DNA from: Alphaproteobacteria bacterium
GTDB taxonomy: Bacteria > Pseudomonadota > Alphaproteobacteria > UBA9219
Assembly: GCA_026225415.1 (NCBI GenBank)
Contig: JAMFSS010000011.1
Coordinates: 1 to 64,000 of the forward strand
Length of the DNA stretch: 64,000 nucleotides
Direction: 5' to 3'
The position numbers were made by a program, and so were the translations under genes. Each line of letters opens with the position of its first letter. Position 1 is the stretch's first letter. Below are positions 19,084 through 28,986 of this stretch, in pieces. The notes under the pieces are model-generated. The model searched no databases. It was not told the DNA's origin and was given only the letters and a program-made list of their open reading frames with translations.

Positions 19084-20043
19084 TTAATATCCACGCTGGC
19101 CACCTACTTTTTTGAATAATGTTTGGTCACAGCTAATCAAAAAATCGACGGCCAAGTCAGTTACTGTAATATAGAATATTTCAACATATAACTTTAATTT
19201 TGGAACCTCCATTCTAATTTGAAAACGTCTAATAAGGTTTAAAGACTCAAGAATATCCTCACTTTTGCTATTTTCATTTGAAAGATAAAATACTTGCGCT
19301 TCCACCTTATCTCCAAGGGCGAGACTCCAGAAATCTCCGTCTTCTTTCATATCATAAATTATTACATCATCAACAGCCACGCCTGAACACGCAAAAGACC
19401 CATCAATATATTCAAAAATATTTCGAATAAATTTTTTTCTGTCTCCATTTTTTTCTAAATTGTTCATTCCTCTCATAAGGATTTCTTTCATGTCCCGTTG
19501 CAAGTATACTAGCGGAGCATCAAAAACACGCTGCTGGATTGAATGAAGATACAAGTCTTCCAATTGCGGAGTCGGGACATCATCAATTCTATGAAGTATC
19601 AAGGCTCTTAATAAAGAGGCATCTGTTGCAGTCATTTCAGACAAAATCTGCACATACTTTGGATGTGCTTTGTTAGGGTCAATAGTTGAGGACACTAATA
19701 AATCAGCCCATCGATCCATGAGAATACTATCACCATCTTCTAAAGAAGCTTTTTCCATAAAAGGAATTAGAAATTTATTTGGCAAAGCATGTATAGAAAG
19801 ATTTTCAATAGCAATTCGTTCCGCCGCTTTTTTTGCTATTTCTAAGAGAACATCTTCTCTTTGTAATCGAATCTGATCTGCTTTTAGGCCACGGCTTTCT
19901 GAATACGGCCTAAAAATATCCGTGACTGCATCGATTAACCGCCCAGATGATTTGGCAGGAATTTCCGTTGATACGGTGAAGTCAAAACTAGCTTTGGCTC
20001 CCAGATCAACATTTACACTAGATTTTTTTGATGCATCTGACAT
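19084..20043 (-). CDS. DUF4393 (Abi-alpha-like) protein
   Basis: EIAKKAAERI...LPNKFLIPFMEKASLEDGDSILMDRWADLLVSSTIDPNKAHPKYVQILSEMTATDASLL; AT-rich; likely start MSDASKK at 20043. Confidence 0.65.
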   Translation of the reverse strand: MSDASKKSSVNVDLGAKASFDFTVSTEIPAKSSGRLIDAVTDIFRPYSESRGLKADQIRLQREDVLLEIAKKAAERIAIENLSIHALPNKFLIPFMEKASLEDGDSILMDRWADLLVSSTIDPNKAHPKYVQILSEMTATDASLLRALILHRIDDVPTPQLEDLYLHSIQQRVFDAPLVYLQRDMKEILMRGMNNLEKNGDRKKFIRNIFEYIDGSFACSGVAVDDVIIYDMKEDGDFWSLALGDKVEAQVFYLSNENSKSEDILESLNLIRRFQIRMEVPKLKLYVEIFYITVTDLAVDFLISCDQTLFKKVGGQRGY

Positions 20044-20087
20044 GAATTTTATCGCCAACTTTTGATCTAGTTAAACACCTAAGTTAA

Positions 20088-21518
20088 TTACCCGCGACCA
20101 CCCACCGTCATACCGTCTAGCCGCATCGTTGGTTGGCCAACACCGCAAGGGATTGATTGCCCATTCTTGCCACAAGTACCAATCCCGCCATCCAGCATCG
20201 TATCATTACCAATCATGCTGATGCGTTTCAGCGCCTCGAAACCCGAGCCAACCAGTGACGCGCCTTTGATAGGTCGCCCGATTTTGCCATTTTCAATTTC
20301 ATAGGCTTCGCTGGCCGAGAAAACGAATTTGCCCGATGTGATATCCACCTGCCCGCCGCCGAAATCGGGCGCATAAATCCCCTTTTTCACCGACGCGATA
20401 ATTTCATTCGGATCCATGTTGCCGGGACGCATAATTGTGTTGGTCATGCGCGGGTAAGGTTGATGTTCAAAGCTTTCGCGACGCCCGTTGCCGGTCGCGC
20501 GAACGCCCATCAGACGCGCGTTCAACCTGTCCTGCATATAGCCCACCAGTTTTCCATCTTCGATCAGCGTGTTGCATTGGGTAGGGGTGCCTTCATCATC
20601 GATGCTGAGGGAACCGCGTCGCGCATCGATTGTGCCGTCATCGACGATCGTTACGCCTTTGGCCGCAATTTGTTGCCCCATCAGTTCGGAAAACACCGAT
20701 GTTTTCTTGCGGTTGAAATCGCCTTCCAACCCGTGGCCAATCGCTTCATGCAGCAACACCGCCGGCCAGCCGGGGCCAAGCACCACAGTCATTTCACCAG
20801 CGGGCGCTTCGACCGCCTGAAGATTCACCAACGCCTTGCGGATGGCTTCGTCGGCCAGTTTCTGCCATTCGGCGGGATTGAACCAGCGCGCATATTCATC
20901 ACGCCCGCCGCCGCCCATGCTGCCCGCTTCCATCCGGTCGCCGTCACGCGCCACGACCGATACATTGAGTCGCACAAGCGGGCGGATATCGGCGGTGCGC
21001 CAGCCATCGGGGCGGATAATCTGTACCGCCTGCCAGTTGGCGGCCAGCGATACGCTGACTTGCGCCACGCGGCTGTCTTTGGCGCGGACATAGGCATCGA
21101 TTTGTTGGAGCAGTTGGATTTTTTCTTCGAAAGTTTTTCCCAGCAACGGATTGCTGTCCTGATATAAATGGCGGTTTGTGCCGACGGGTGGTTCGCTGTA
21201 TATACCTGCACTACCCGATTGCACGGCGCGGACGGTTGATGCGGCGCGTTTGATCGCCTTCTCATTCATTTCAACCGCATGGGCATAGCCGACGGTTTCA
21301 CCCGCGACCGAACGCAGGCCAAAACCTTGCGTGGTGTCGAAACCGGCATTTTTTAATTTGCCGTCATCCCAGACCAGGCTTTCCGACTGGCGATATTCCA
21401 GAAACAATTCGCCATCATCGCCGCCTTTCAGCGCGTCATTGACGGCGGTTTCGACTCCCGCGCGGTTCATGCCGGTTTGGGTGAAAAACAGATCATCGGT
21501 GAGGGAGAGAGCGGACAT
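20088..21518 (-). CDS. tldD: Metalloprotease TldD
   Basis: VLLHEAIGHGLEGDFNRKKTSVFSELMGQQIA (HExxxH), TPTQCNTLIEDGKLVGYMQDRLNAR. Confidence 0.95.
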   Translation of the reverse strand: MSALSLTDDLFFTQTGMNRAGVETAVNDALKGGDDGELFLEYRQSESLVWDDGKLKNAGFDTTQGFGLRSVAGETVGYAHAVEMNEKAIKRAASTVRAVQSGSAGIYSEPPVGTNRHLYQDSNPLLGKTFEEKIQLLQQIDAYVRAKDSRVAQVSVSLAANWQAVQIIRPDGWRTADIRPLVRLNVSVVARDGDRMEAGSMGGGGRDEYARWFNPAEWQKLADEAIRKALVNLQAVEAPAGEMTVVLGPGWPAVLLHEAIGHGLEGDFNRKKTSVFSELMGQQIAAKGVTIVDDGTIDARRGSLSIDDEGTPTQCNTLIEDGKLVGYMQDRLNARLMGVRATGNGRRESFEHQPYPRMTNTIMRPGNMDPNEIIASVKKGIYAPDFGGGQVDITSGKFVFSASEAYEIENGKIGRPIKGASLVGSGFEALKRISMIGNDTMLDGGIGTCGKNGQSIPCGVGQPTMRLDGMTVGGRG

Positions 21519-21578
21519 ACAAACCTGCGAAAATGTGAGGTTTCAGGTTACGCCTCTAACGCCAGTTTTTCAAGCAGG

Positions 21579-24131
21579 CTAAACGCCTTCCATCACGTCT
21601 TTTACCTTACCCGCGAGTTGTTTCAATGTGAAAGGTTTCGGCAGGAAATAGATGGTTTCGCCCGAAGTGAATTGCTCGCGCAACCGGTCTTCGGTATAGC
21701 CGGAAACGAAAATCACCTTAATCTTCGGCCATTGCTGACGCACATGTTTATACATGGTCGGACCATCCATTTGCGGCATCACGACATCGGACACAATCAA
21801 ATCGACCTTGTCGCCTTCTTTGCCCAGAACTTCTATCGCCTCTTCGCCGCTGCGCGCTTCCAAAACATTGTACCCTTTGTTGCGCAAGGCGCGGCATGAG
21901 AACACGCGAACGGCATCTTCGTCTTCGACCAACAAGATGGTGCCAGCACCGGTAAGGTCGGGACCCGGCCTGTCTTCGCCGCGCGATGACTCTTCAGCCT
22001 TGGCCAATTCGGCGGGACCGTCGGCTTCGTCATAGACCGGCAGATAGATATTAAGCGTCGTGCCTTTGCCCACCACGCTGTCGACAGCGATAAAGCCGCC
22101 CGTCTGCCGCACGATACCATAGACGGTGGAAAGGCCGAGGCCGGTGCCGGAACCGATTTCCTTGGTCGAGAAAAACGGTTCGAAAATACGCTGGATATTT
22201 TCGGGCGGGATGCCGATGCCGGTATCCGATACTTCGATAATCACATAATGGCCGGGCGGCATGTCGTCTTGCCCGCGCATCACATGGGTTTCCTGTTTGT
22301 GGTTGCGCGTACGCACTGTTACCGTACCACCGCTCGGCATAGCATCGCGGGCATTGACGACCAGATTGATGATCACCTGCTCCAACTGCCCCTGATCGAC
22401 CTTGATCAAACCGACATCACGCCCTTGCACCATTTCAAGGCGCACCTGCGCGCCGATCAAACGGCGCATCAGATTGCTGAGTTCCGATAATACATCGGCG
22501 AGGCTGAGGACTTTAGGTTGCAAGGTTTGTTGGCGCGAGAAGGCCAGCAATTGGCGCACAAGATTGGCGGCTCGGTTGCCGTTTTGCTTGATCTGCATAA
22601 TGTCGTTGAAACTTTGGTCGCCCGGTTTATGGCGTTGCAGCAGCAAATCGCAGAAACCGATCATGGCGGTCAGCAGATTATTGAAATCATGCGCGATGCC
22701 GCCGGCCAATTGGCCAATCGCCTGCATCTTTTGCGATTGCGCGAATTGCGCCTGTAATTGTTTTTGGTCGGTCGCATCGATGAAATACAACATCAATCCG
22801 TTTTCGTCGCCGGTCGCACCTTCCTTGACCGCCAAACCAAAACGTTTGACGAAAACTTGGGCAATTACTTCGCGGTCGCTGACCATCTTGACTTCGATCG
22901 GTTTAGTCTGATCCTTGCCACCCAAAACATCGGCCAGTTTCGCCATCATCTGCTTGCGGTCGGGCGGCGCGATAAGATCGGCCATGCCGGTGCCAACGAT
23001 GCCGCCGCGCGGACGGCGAATGATGCCGTGGAAGGCGTGGTTACATTCCATCACCGTATATTTGCTGTCGACCAGCAAAATGCCGATCGGCGCTTCGGCA
23101 AATAGACGTTGGAAACGATGTTCGGAAACCGACAAGGCCTGTTGCCATTCGCGTTCGGGCGATTGGTCGCGCACGATGGAACGCGTGCGCAATGTTTTAC
23201 CGTCTTCGCCCATCACGACGGTTTGCGTTATCGCAACAGGAAACAACGTGCCGTTGCGGCGGCGCATCACGGTTTCGCCGCGGCTGTCGCCCTGTGCGCC
23301 CGCCACAATCGCATGCGCCGCAACGCCTTTGGGCGCTTCGCGGAACACATCATGCAAACGCACATCGCCCTTGACCAGATCTTCGGGCGTAACTTGCAAC
23401 CATTCGGCCAAAGTCTTGTTCACGAAACGGAACAGGCCATGTTGATCGACAGAATAAATCCCCACCGGCGCATGCGCCATAAAGTCGATCAGTTTCGATT
23501 GTTCGTCATGCATCGCCTTTTCCATGCGGCGGCGTTCGCTGATATCCTCGAACCGCCAATGGAAATAAGTGGAGAAACCTTCGATGGGGCGCGACACAAT
23601 CCGCCGCCATTCGATAATTTTACCGCCGCGCACCACCGGCAATTCGGCAATGCCCGCATGGCCTTTTTGCAAAGATGCGCGCACCTGATTAAATTCCGCC
23701 GTGACCGCAGGCGTTGCGGAAAAGCGCGACGACAAGGCGGCCTCGGCAGTTTTGCTGCCCAAATCTATCCAGCCGCGAAAGGCGCGGTTGGCCAGAACCA
23801 GATTGCCTTTTTCGTCGGTGATCAGCTGCGGCGTTAGAACGCTGTGGAACGCTTCGCGCAGAAGAATTTCCTGTTTGCTCTCGGTACGGGTTTTTTTAAA
23901 CAGATGCCATGTTACGCCCGCCGCGCCGAACAACATCAAGGCGACCACGGAACTGGCACCCACCGCGATGCTTTCGGAAACCAGATGCGGCACCAGAATG
24001 GCGACCGTTCCCAAGCCGGTCATGGATGCCACGCCCCACAGCGCCGACGAAACCTTTTTTTCCGACGCGTTGTCGGAAGGCATCACGGCCTTATTTTTCA
24101 ATTTGGATTCGGGCAAAGACGGAGGGGTCAT
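21579..24131 (-). CDS. cckA: Hybrid sensor histidine kinase CckA-like (TM, PAS repeats, HK, receiver)
   Basis: QSQKMQAIGQLAGGIAHDFNNLLTAMIGFCDLLL, GTGLGLSTVYGIVRQTGGFI, receiver ILLVEDEDAVRVFSCRAL..DLIVSDVVMPQMDG..VSGYTEDRL. Confidence 0.9.
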   Translation of the reverse strand: MTPPSLPESKLKNKAVMPSDNASEKKVSSALWGVASMTGLGTVAILVPHLVSESIAVGASSVVALMLFGAAGVTWHLFKKTRTESKQEILLREAFHSVLTPQLITDEKGNLVLANRAFRGWIDLGSKTAEAALSSRFSATPAVTAEFNQVRASLQKGHAGIAELPVVRGGKIIEWRRIVSRPIEGFSTYFHWRFEDISERRRMEKAMHDEQSKLIDFMAHAPVGIYSVDQHGLFRFVNKTLAEWLQVTPEDLVKGDVRLHDVFREAPKGVAAHAIVAGAQGDSRGETVMRRRNGTLFPVAITQTVVMGEDGKTLRTRSIVRDQSPEREWQQALSVSEHRFQRLFAEAPIGILLVDSKYTVMECNHAFHGIIRRPRGGIVGTGMADLIAPPDRKQMMAKLADVLGGKDQTKPIEVKMVSDREVIAQVFVKRFGLAVKEGATGDENGLMLYFIDATDQKQLQAQFAQSQKMQAIGQLAGGIAHDFNNLLTAMIGFCDLLLQRHKPGDQSFNDIMQIKQNGNRAANLVRQLLAFSRQQTLQPKVLSLADVLSELSNLMRRLIGAQVRLEMVQGRDVGLIKVDQGQLEQVIINLVVNARDAMPSGGTVTVRTRNHKQETHVMRGQDDMPPGHYVIIEVSDTGIGIPPENIQRIFEPFFSTKEIGSGTGLGLSTVYGIVRQTGGFIAVDSVVGKGTTLNIYLPVYDEADGPAELAKAEESSRGEDRPGPDLTGAGTILLVEDEDAVRVFSCRALRNKGYNVLEARSGEEAIEVLGKEGDKVDLIVSDVVMPQMDGPTMYKHVRQQWPKIKVIFVSGYTEDRLREQFTSGETIYFLPKPFTLKQLAGKVKDVMEGV

Positions 24132-24289
24132 GGAGTATAATGCGTTCTATAATGTGTCAAAATTTCAGCAAGGCGCAAAACGAATCTGCACGATTCGCCT
24201 TACCGCCGAACAATACGAACGTGGCGTTAACAGCGGATTAACGATAAGGGATTCGCGATCCCCAACCGCACCAAAAACCTATAAAGGCA

Positions 24290-25693
24290 TCAAACCATAT
24301 CGAATGCGAGGGCTTTAGCGCCGCTGCGCATCGGGATCACATTCCCGTCATTGCGGACAGGGGTGATTTCCACCTGATGATCGGCGAAGAATCCGTTGAA
24401 ATCGGTACACATCACGGCCCCATAGGCGCCCATATTGTGGATAACGATGTAATCGCCCTTTTTGATGTTATCGGGCAAGTAATAAGGGCCGACAATCTTG
24501 TCATCGGAATCGCAAGTCGGGCCATAGAGGCTGAAGGGAATAAGATTTTCGCTCGGCGGCTGCTGGGGATCGAGATTGAGCATTTCCATCGGCCAGATAA
24601 CGCCGTGGATAGAGCCGTCATGCAACTGGCCGTAACGCCCGTCATTGATATAGAGCCAGTTAGCTCCCTTGCGGGTTTTTCTTTTGACGACTTCCACAAC
24701 CAGGCTTTCCGACGGCGTGGCAAGGGCGCGCCCCGGTTCGCACCATATTTCGCACTCTTTCGGTAAATTAAGCGCGGTGATGGAGGTGGCAATGGCGCGG
24801 AAAAAATCCTGCATCGGCGGGGGAGACATATCGGGGTATTGCGCGGGGAACCCACCGCCAACATCCAGTACATCCAAGGTGACACCGGATTCCTTGACGA
24901 CCTCGCCCGCGACCGCAATGGCGCGTGCAAAAGACTGGGGCTCCATTGTTTGCGAACCGACATGGAAACACACGCCCGTCTTGGCGGCATATCCATCCAC
25001 AACTTTCAGGAAGGCAGCAGCATCCTCGATTTCAATACCAAATTTTCCCGAAAGATCATGCTTGGCAGAGTCGTTAGGGATAGCAATACGCACATGCAGA
25101 TTGAGGTCGGGTGCATAGGTTGCGCCGGTTTTTGTGTGTTCAAGAATCGTTTCCAGCTCTTCGTGATCATCAAGCGCAAAGTCGCGCACACCATAATCAA
25201 AATAAGCGTGGCGAATATCGTCTTCATCCTTGACCGGGTTCATATAGGCCATGTGAACATCATGGTAGCCAAGGCTATGAACGCGTTTTATTTCATCCAG
25301 AGAGGCGACATCGTAATAGCGGGTACCCGCTTCGTATAAAGTATGGAGAAGCCAAAGGTTTGGATTGGCTTTCACCGCATACAAAACGTTGCCATTAAAA
25401 CCCTTATGAAACATTTTTGCGTTGGCGATTGTTGGCTCGCTGTGCAGACAACGTACGGGATCGCTGGGATATGATAGCTCGCGCACCATGTCTTCGTGGC
25501 TTGGGAAAGAGCGTATGTCGGATTTGGACACGTTTTGTATGGCCAGCGTTGTCGCCATGCCCAGAATGGATAAATTTTTGTCTGCCACTACACTCACTCC
25601 CATACCTGTGGGCATATGCCCGCCTAAACACAACGGCTGGGATTGAACAGGCGACAAGAATGCCGTTGCCACCTTTGAGCCGAACCGCATCAC
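24290..25693 (-). CDS. Fold-III PLP decarboxylase (ornithine/lysine decarboxylase)
   Basis: NVLYAVKANPNLWLLHTLYEAG, GVCFHVGSQTMEP, VLDVGGGFPAQY, YGPTCDSDDKI; actual start probably MATTLAIQ, downstream of 25693. Confidence 0.88.
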   Translation of the reverse strand: MMRFGSKVATAFLSPVQSQPLCLGGHMPTGMGVSVVADKNLSILGMATTLAIQNVSKSDIRSFPSHEDMVRELSYPSDPVRCLHSEPTIANAKMFHKGFNGNVLYAVKANPNLWLLHTLYEAGTRYYDVASLDEIKRVHSLGYHDVHMAYMNPVKDEDDIRHAYFDYGVRDFALDDHEELETILEHTKTGATYAPDLNLHVRIAIPNDSAKHDLSGKFGIEIEDAAAFLKVVDGYAAKTGVCFHVGSQTMEPQSFARAIAVAGEVVKESGVTLDVLDVGGGFPAQYPDMSPPPMQDFFRAIATSITALNLPKECEIWCEPGRALATPSESLVVEVVKRKTRKGANWLYINDGRYGQLHDGSIHGVIWPMEMLNLDPQQPPSENLIPFSLYGPTCDSDDKIVGPYYLPDNIKKGDYIVIHNMGAYGAVMCTDFNGFFADHQVEITPVRNDGNVIPMRSGAKALAFDMV

Positions 25694-25744
25694 GGTTCGG
25701 CACGCCCATTCAAGGGCGGGTAAACAAACTTCATTCTTTTAAGG

Positions 25745-26030
25745 ATGGGATCACGAAGCCTGACCCGTTTGGGTCAACCCGCGCCTTCCGGCCCCTTCTG
25801 ACTTTGCCCTACAACCTGTTTGGTTTCCCCCGTTAAGAGGTCGCCATAGATACCAGCCGTATACCACGAACCACGCCATAGCCCCGAAGGGCGACGGCGG
25901 GCGGCAAAGCGTCGTTACATAAACCAGTGGGGAACGAAAGAGGGTGGTATGCCCCAAACCCTTTCGAGTTTTTTCGTCCTTGGGCCAGTGGTACGTGCGC
26001 TTCGATAAAACCCTGTGTAACGACAATTGA
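25745..26030 (-). ncRNA. Candidate speF-type cis-regulatory leader RNA
   Basis: Long non-coding-looking leader directly upstream of the decarboxylase; structured text GGUAUCUAUGGCGACCUCUUAACGGGGGAAACCAAACAGGUUGUAGGGCAAAGUCAGAAGGGGCCGGAAGGCGCGGGUUGACCCAAACGGGUCAGGC on the minus strand. Confidence 0.5.
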
Positions 26031-26079
26031 CGGGGGGTCAATAAAAAAATGGGGCGCGGGGGATTTTTGGGGGATGGCC

Positions 26080-26145
26080 TCGCCACCCGAAGCTTGCGCA
26101 TCCTCCTACGCTAAAGCTTCGGAGGACAAGGCAAGCGTAGGGTGG
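26080..26145. repeat. Palindromic repeat element (tcctcctacgctaaagcttcggaggac core)
   Basis: Inverted copy at 26246-26273 across the tRNA-Thr. Confidence 0.7.
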
Positions 26146-26217
26146 TGCCGGTTGAGGGGATTGAACCTCCGACCTTCGGTTTACAAAACCGCTGCTCTAC
26201 CGCTGAGCTAAACCGGC
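26146..26217 (-). tRNA. tRNA-Thr (anticodon UGU)
   Basis: Reverse complement GCCGGTTTAGCTCAGCGGTAGAGCAGCGGTTTTGTAAACCGAAGGTCGGAGGTTCAATCCCCTCAACCGGCA folds as cloverleaf. Confidence 0.95.
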
Positions 26218-26370
26218 ATACCTAATCTTGATTCACCTACCGCTCGTCCTCCGAAGCCACTTGCGTAGGAGGAAGCTAAACCGGCATTTCTCATTCAGGG
26301 GCAACTTCCTAACACACTCTCCCTGCAACTAACAACTGGTAGCATAAGATTTTTGCTGCTACAAAAACTT

Positions 26371-27195
26371 ATGACGAATCCGCAACAAATGCTGGCCGAT
26401 CTGCAATGGCAGATCGATATGGGCGCCGATGAAGTGATCGGTGAAGAAGCACTTTTGTCTGTGTGGAAAGAGTTAACGCCCAAAGCTCATGTAAAAACTG
26501 AGGAACACACCCAAGCCGAAGCCACCCCTTCCGCGCCCCTGCCTTTTGCGCGACAAGCCCCCCTGCCTGCGGCTCCCCCCATAACCGCCGCGCCCCCCCG
26601 TGTTGCCGCCCAGACTTTGGAAGCGCTACGCGAAGAAGTGGGTAAATTCGAAGGTTGCGCCCTGCGCACCACCGCCATGAATCTGGTCTTCGCCGATGGC
26701 AACCCGCAATCGCCCATCATGTTTATTGGCGAAGCGCCGGGCGAGGAAGAAGACCGGCAGGGCAAACCCTTTGTGGGCGCCAGCGGCAAATTGCTGGATC
26801 AAATGCTGGCGGCTGCTGGCATGCTGCGTTCCGACATCTATATCACCAATATCCTGTTCTGGCGGCCGCCCGGCAACCGCACGCCAACCGATGCCGAAAT
26901 TGCCTCATGTATTCCCTTTGTTGAACGCCATATCGCCCTGATAAAGCCGAAAATTTTGGTTTTCCTTGGCGGCGTTTCAACCAAATCCATGCTCAATACC
27001 AAGGAAGGCATCACCCGACTGCGCGGTAAATGGGCCAGCTATACGCCCGAGGGACAAACCCCCATTCCCTGTCTGCCTATCTTCCATCCGTCCTACTTGC
27101 TGCGTCAGCCGAGTGCAAAACGTCAAGCCTGGAATGATCTTTTGACCCTTAAAAACCACCTGAAAGACAACAACATATTGATAAACAAAGAATAA
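26371..27195 (+). CDS. Uracil-DNA glycosylase, family 4-like
   Basis: [74 protein letters not shown] opens at 26353. Confidence 0.88.
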   Translation: MTNPQQMLADLQWQIDMGADEVIGEEALLSVWKELTPKAHVKTEEHTQAEATPSAPLPFARQAPLPAAPPITAAPPRVAAQTLEALREEVGKFEGCALRTTAMNLVFADGNPQSPIMFIGEAPGEEEDRQGKPFVGASGKLLDQMLAAAGMLRSDIYITNILFWRPPGNRTPTDAEIASCIPFVERHIALIKPKILVFLGGVSTKSMLNTKEGITRLRGKWASYTPEGQTPIPCLPIFHPSYLLRQPSAKRQAWNDLLTLKNHLKDNNILINKE

Positions 27196-27264
27196 TTCTT
27201 AATTACCCTTTCTGGGTAGCTTATTTTCCTTGCTCTTGCGGCTTTTCCCCCCTAAAGCCGAAGC

Positions 27265-28983
27265 ATGGAAAACGTTTCGGTACAGAGACATTCAGCCATC
27301 CGCCCGCTTAAAACAGCGTTGACGGCGCTTATCTGTTTGCTGGCCAGCACCAACCTGCATCTGGATGCCGCACAACCTGTTGTGTCGCCCAAGCCCGTTT
27401 CCACCATTGCCGCGTCCACAGACCCCACCCATGTTTTGTCGGACAAGGATGCTGATTTATACCGCGCCGCTTTCGCCGCGCAGGAAACACAGGATTGGCA
27501 AAAGGCCGATGCCGCCATCGCCCAAATCAAAGACAAGAGATTAGTCGGGCATATTCTGGCCGACCGTTATGAACACCGCGCCCCCACTATTGCCGAAGCG
27601 CGCCAATGGTTGACCGCCTATGCCGATATGCCCGAAGCGCAATCGGTTTATGATTCCGTCCGCGCCCCCAAGGGCACCTATGCTTTGCCCCATCCTGTGA
27701 TTGCCCCCAAATGGGCAAATGCTACCGGCGGTAATCTGAAGCTGGTCGGTTTCCGCACAATGGTTGCCGATGCCGGCGAAGAAGGCAAAGACAGCCGCCG
27801 CGCCGCAGCTTTGTTCTATCGGGGCGATACCGACGCTGCCCGTCCTCTGGCGCACAAAGCCGCCAGCACCGGCGTGCCGCTGGGTTTATGGATCGACGGG
27901 CTTGCCGCATGGAAAGCGCATGACTTCATAAACGCCACCCGTTCTTTTGCCAGCCTTGCCCAAGCCCCCGGCCTTTCGGCATGGGACAAATCGGCAGCGT
28001 CTTATTGGGCGTTCCGCGCCGCCAAGAAAACCGGCGATACCGCCCAAGCCCAGCATTGGCTGGCCGAAGCCGCCAAAAACCCCACCAGTTTTTACGGCTA
28101 TATGGCCGCCAGCATGAATGGGCATGCCTCTGGCCGCTCATGGAAAATGCCAGAACTGTCCGACAAGAATATCGCCACCCTGTCGCAAAACAAGGCCGGT
28201 TGGCAGGCATTGGGATTGGTGCAGATTGGCCGCAACGATATGGCCGAAGATGAATTGCGCCGTATGGATCCCGATAATCACCCGTTGCAGACCGCCGCGC
28301 TGGCCTTGGCGGAAAAAGCCCGCATGCCGTTACTGAGCATGCAATTGGGCGGCATGGCCACCAATGAAAATGGCCAGACTTATCAAGCGGCGCTTTATCC
28401 CCTGCCCGCATGGCAACCGACCAGCGGGTTTAAGGTTGATCGCGCTTTGATGTTTGCCCTTATCCGCCATGAATCGCAATTCGACCCCGATGCCGTCAGC
28501 GGCAGCGGCGCCTGTGGTTTGATGCAGATCATGCCTTCGACCGCGCGTGGGATGGATGGCGTTACGGCCAAACATGCCGGCAACCATTGCCCCGATCCGT
28601 TGTTCGACCCCGCCACCAATATGGAAATGGGTCAACGCTATGTGCGCACTTTGGCCGACCAACCGATGATCGGCGATAATCTGTTGTTGTTGCTTGCAGC
28701 CTATAATGGCGGGCCCGGCAATGTGGCGCATTGGCTGGATGACAGCGACCGCAAAGACCCGTTGCTGTTCCTCGAAAGCCTGCCGTTGCGCGAAACCCAT
28801 GATTATGTGCAACAGGTGATGTTGCAATATTGGATGTATCGCACGCGTCTGGCCGAACCGGAAAATTCTGCAGCCCAACTGGCGAATGGCCAATGGCCGC
28901 GTTACGCCCTGCGCGATACCGGCACGCGCCACGCCGAAACGGCCACATCCAAGAATGTCAAAGTCGCCAGCATTTATCCGTAA
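27265..28983 (+). CDS. Soluble lytic murein transglycosylase (Slt-like)
   Basis: Signal-like N-terminus; FALIRHESQFDPDAVSGSGACGLMQIMPSTARGM, AAYNGGPGNVAHWL. Confidence 0.93.
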   Translation: MENVSVQRHSAIRPLKTALTALICLLASTNLHLDAAQPVVSPKPVSTIAASTDPTHVLSDKDADLYRAAFAAQETQDWQKADAAIAQIKDKRLVGHILADRYEHRAPTIAEARQWLTAYADMPEAQSVYDSVRAPKGTYALPHPVIAPKWANATGGNLKLVGFRTMVADAGEEGKDSRRAAALFYRGDTDAARPLAHKAASTGVPLGLWIDGLAAWKAHDFINATRSFASLAQAPGLSAWDKSAASYWAFRAAKKTGDTAQAQHWLAEAAKNPTSFYGYMAASMNGHASGRSWKMPELSDKNIATLSQNKAGWQALGLVQIGRNDMAEDELRRMDPDNHPLQTAALALAEKARMPLLSMQLGGMATNENGQTYQAALYPLPAWQPTSGFKVDRALMFALIRHESQFDPDAVSGSGACGLMQIMPSTARGMDGVTAKHAGNHCPDPLFDPATNMEMGQRYVRTLADQPMIGDNLLLLLAAYNGGPGNVAHWLDDSDRKDPLLFLESLPLRETHDYVQQVMLQYWMYRTRLAEPENSAAQLANGQWPRYALRDTGTRHAETATSKNVKVASIYP

Positions 28984-28986
28984 GAT

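Noticed and set aside
25751-26101. 116-aa minus-strand ORF in the decarboxylase leader
   Set aside because: Sequence looks like structured RNA; the ORF is short, lacks a convincing ribosome-binding site and runs through repeat sequence.
26146-26287. Integrative element att site at tRNA-Thr
   Set aside because: The duplicated segment is the tRNA 5' end at about 40-bp spacing with no integrase or cargo, so a tandem duplication plus small insertion fits better.
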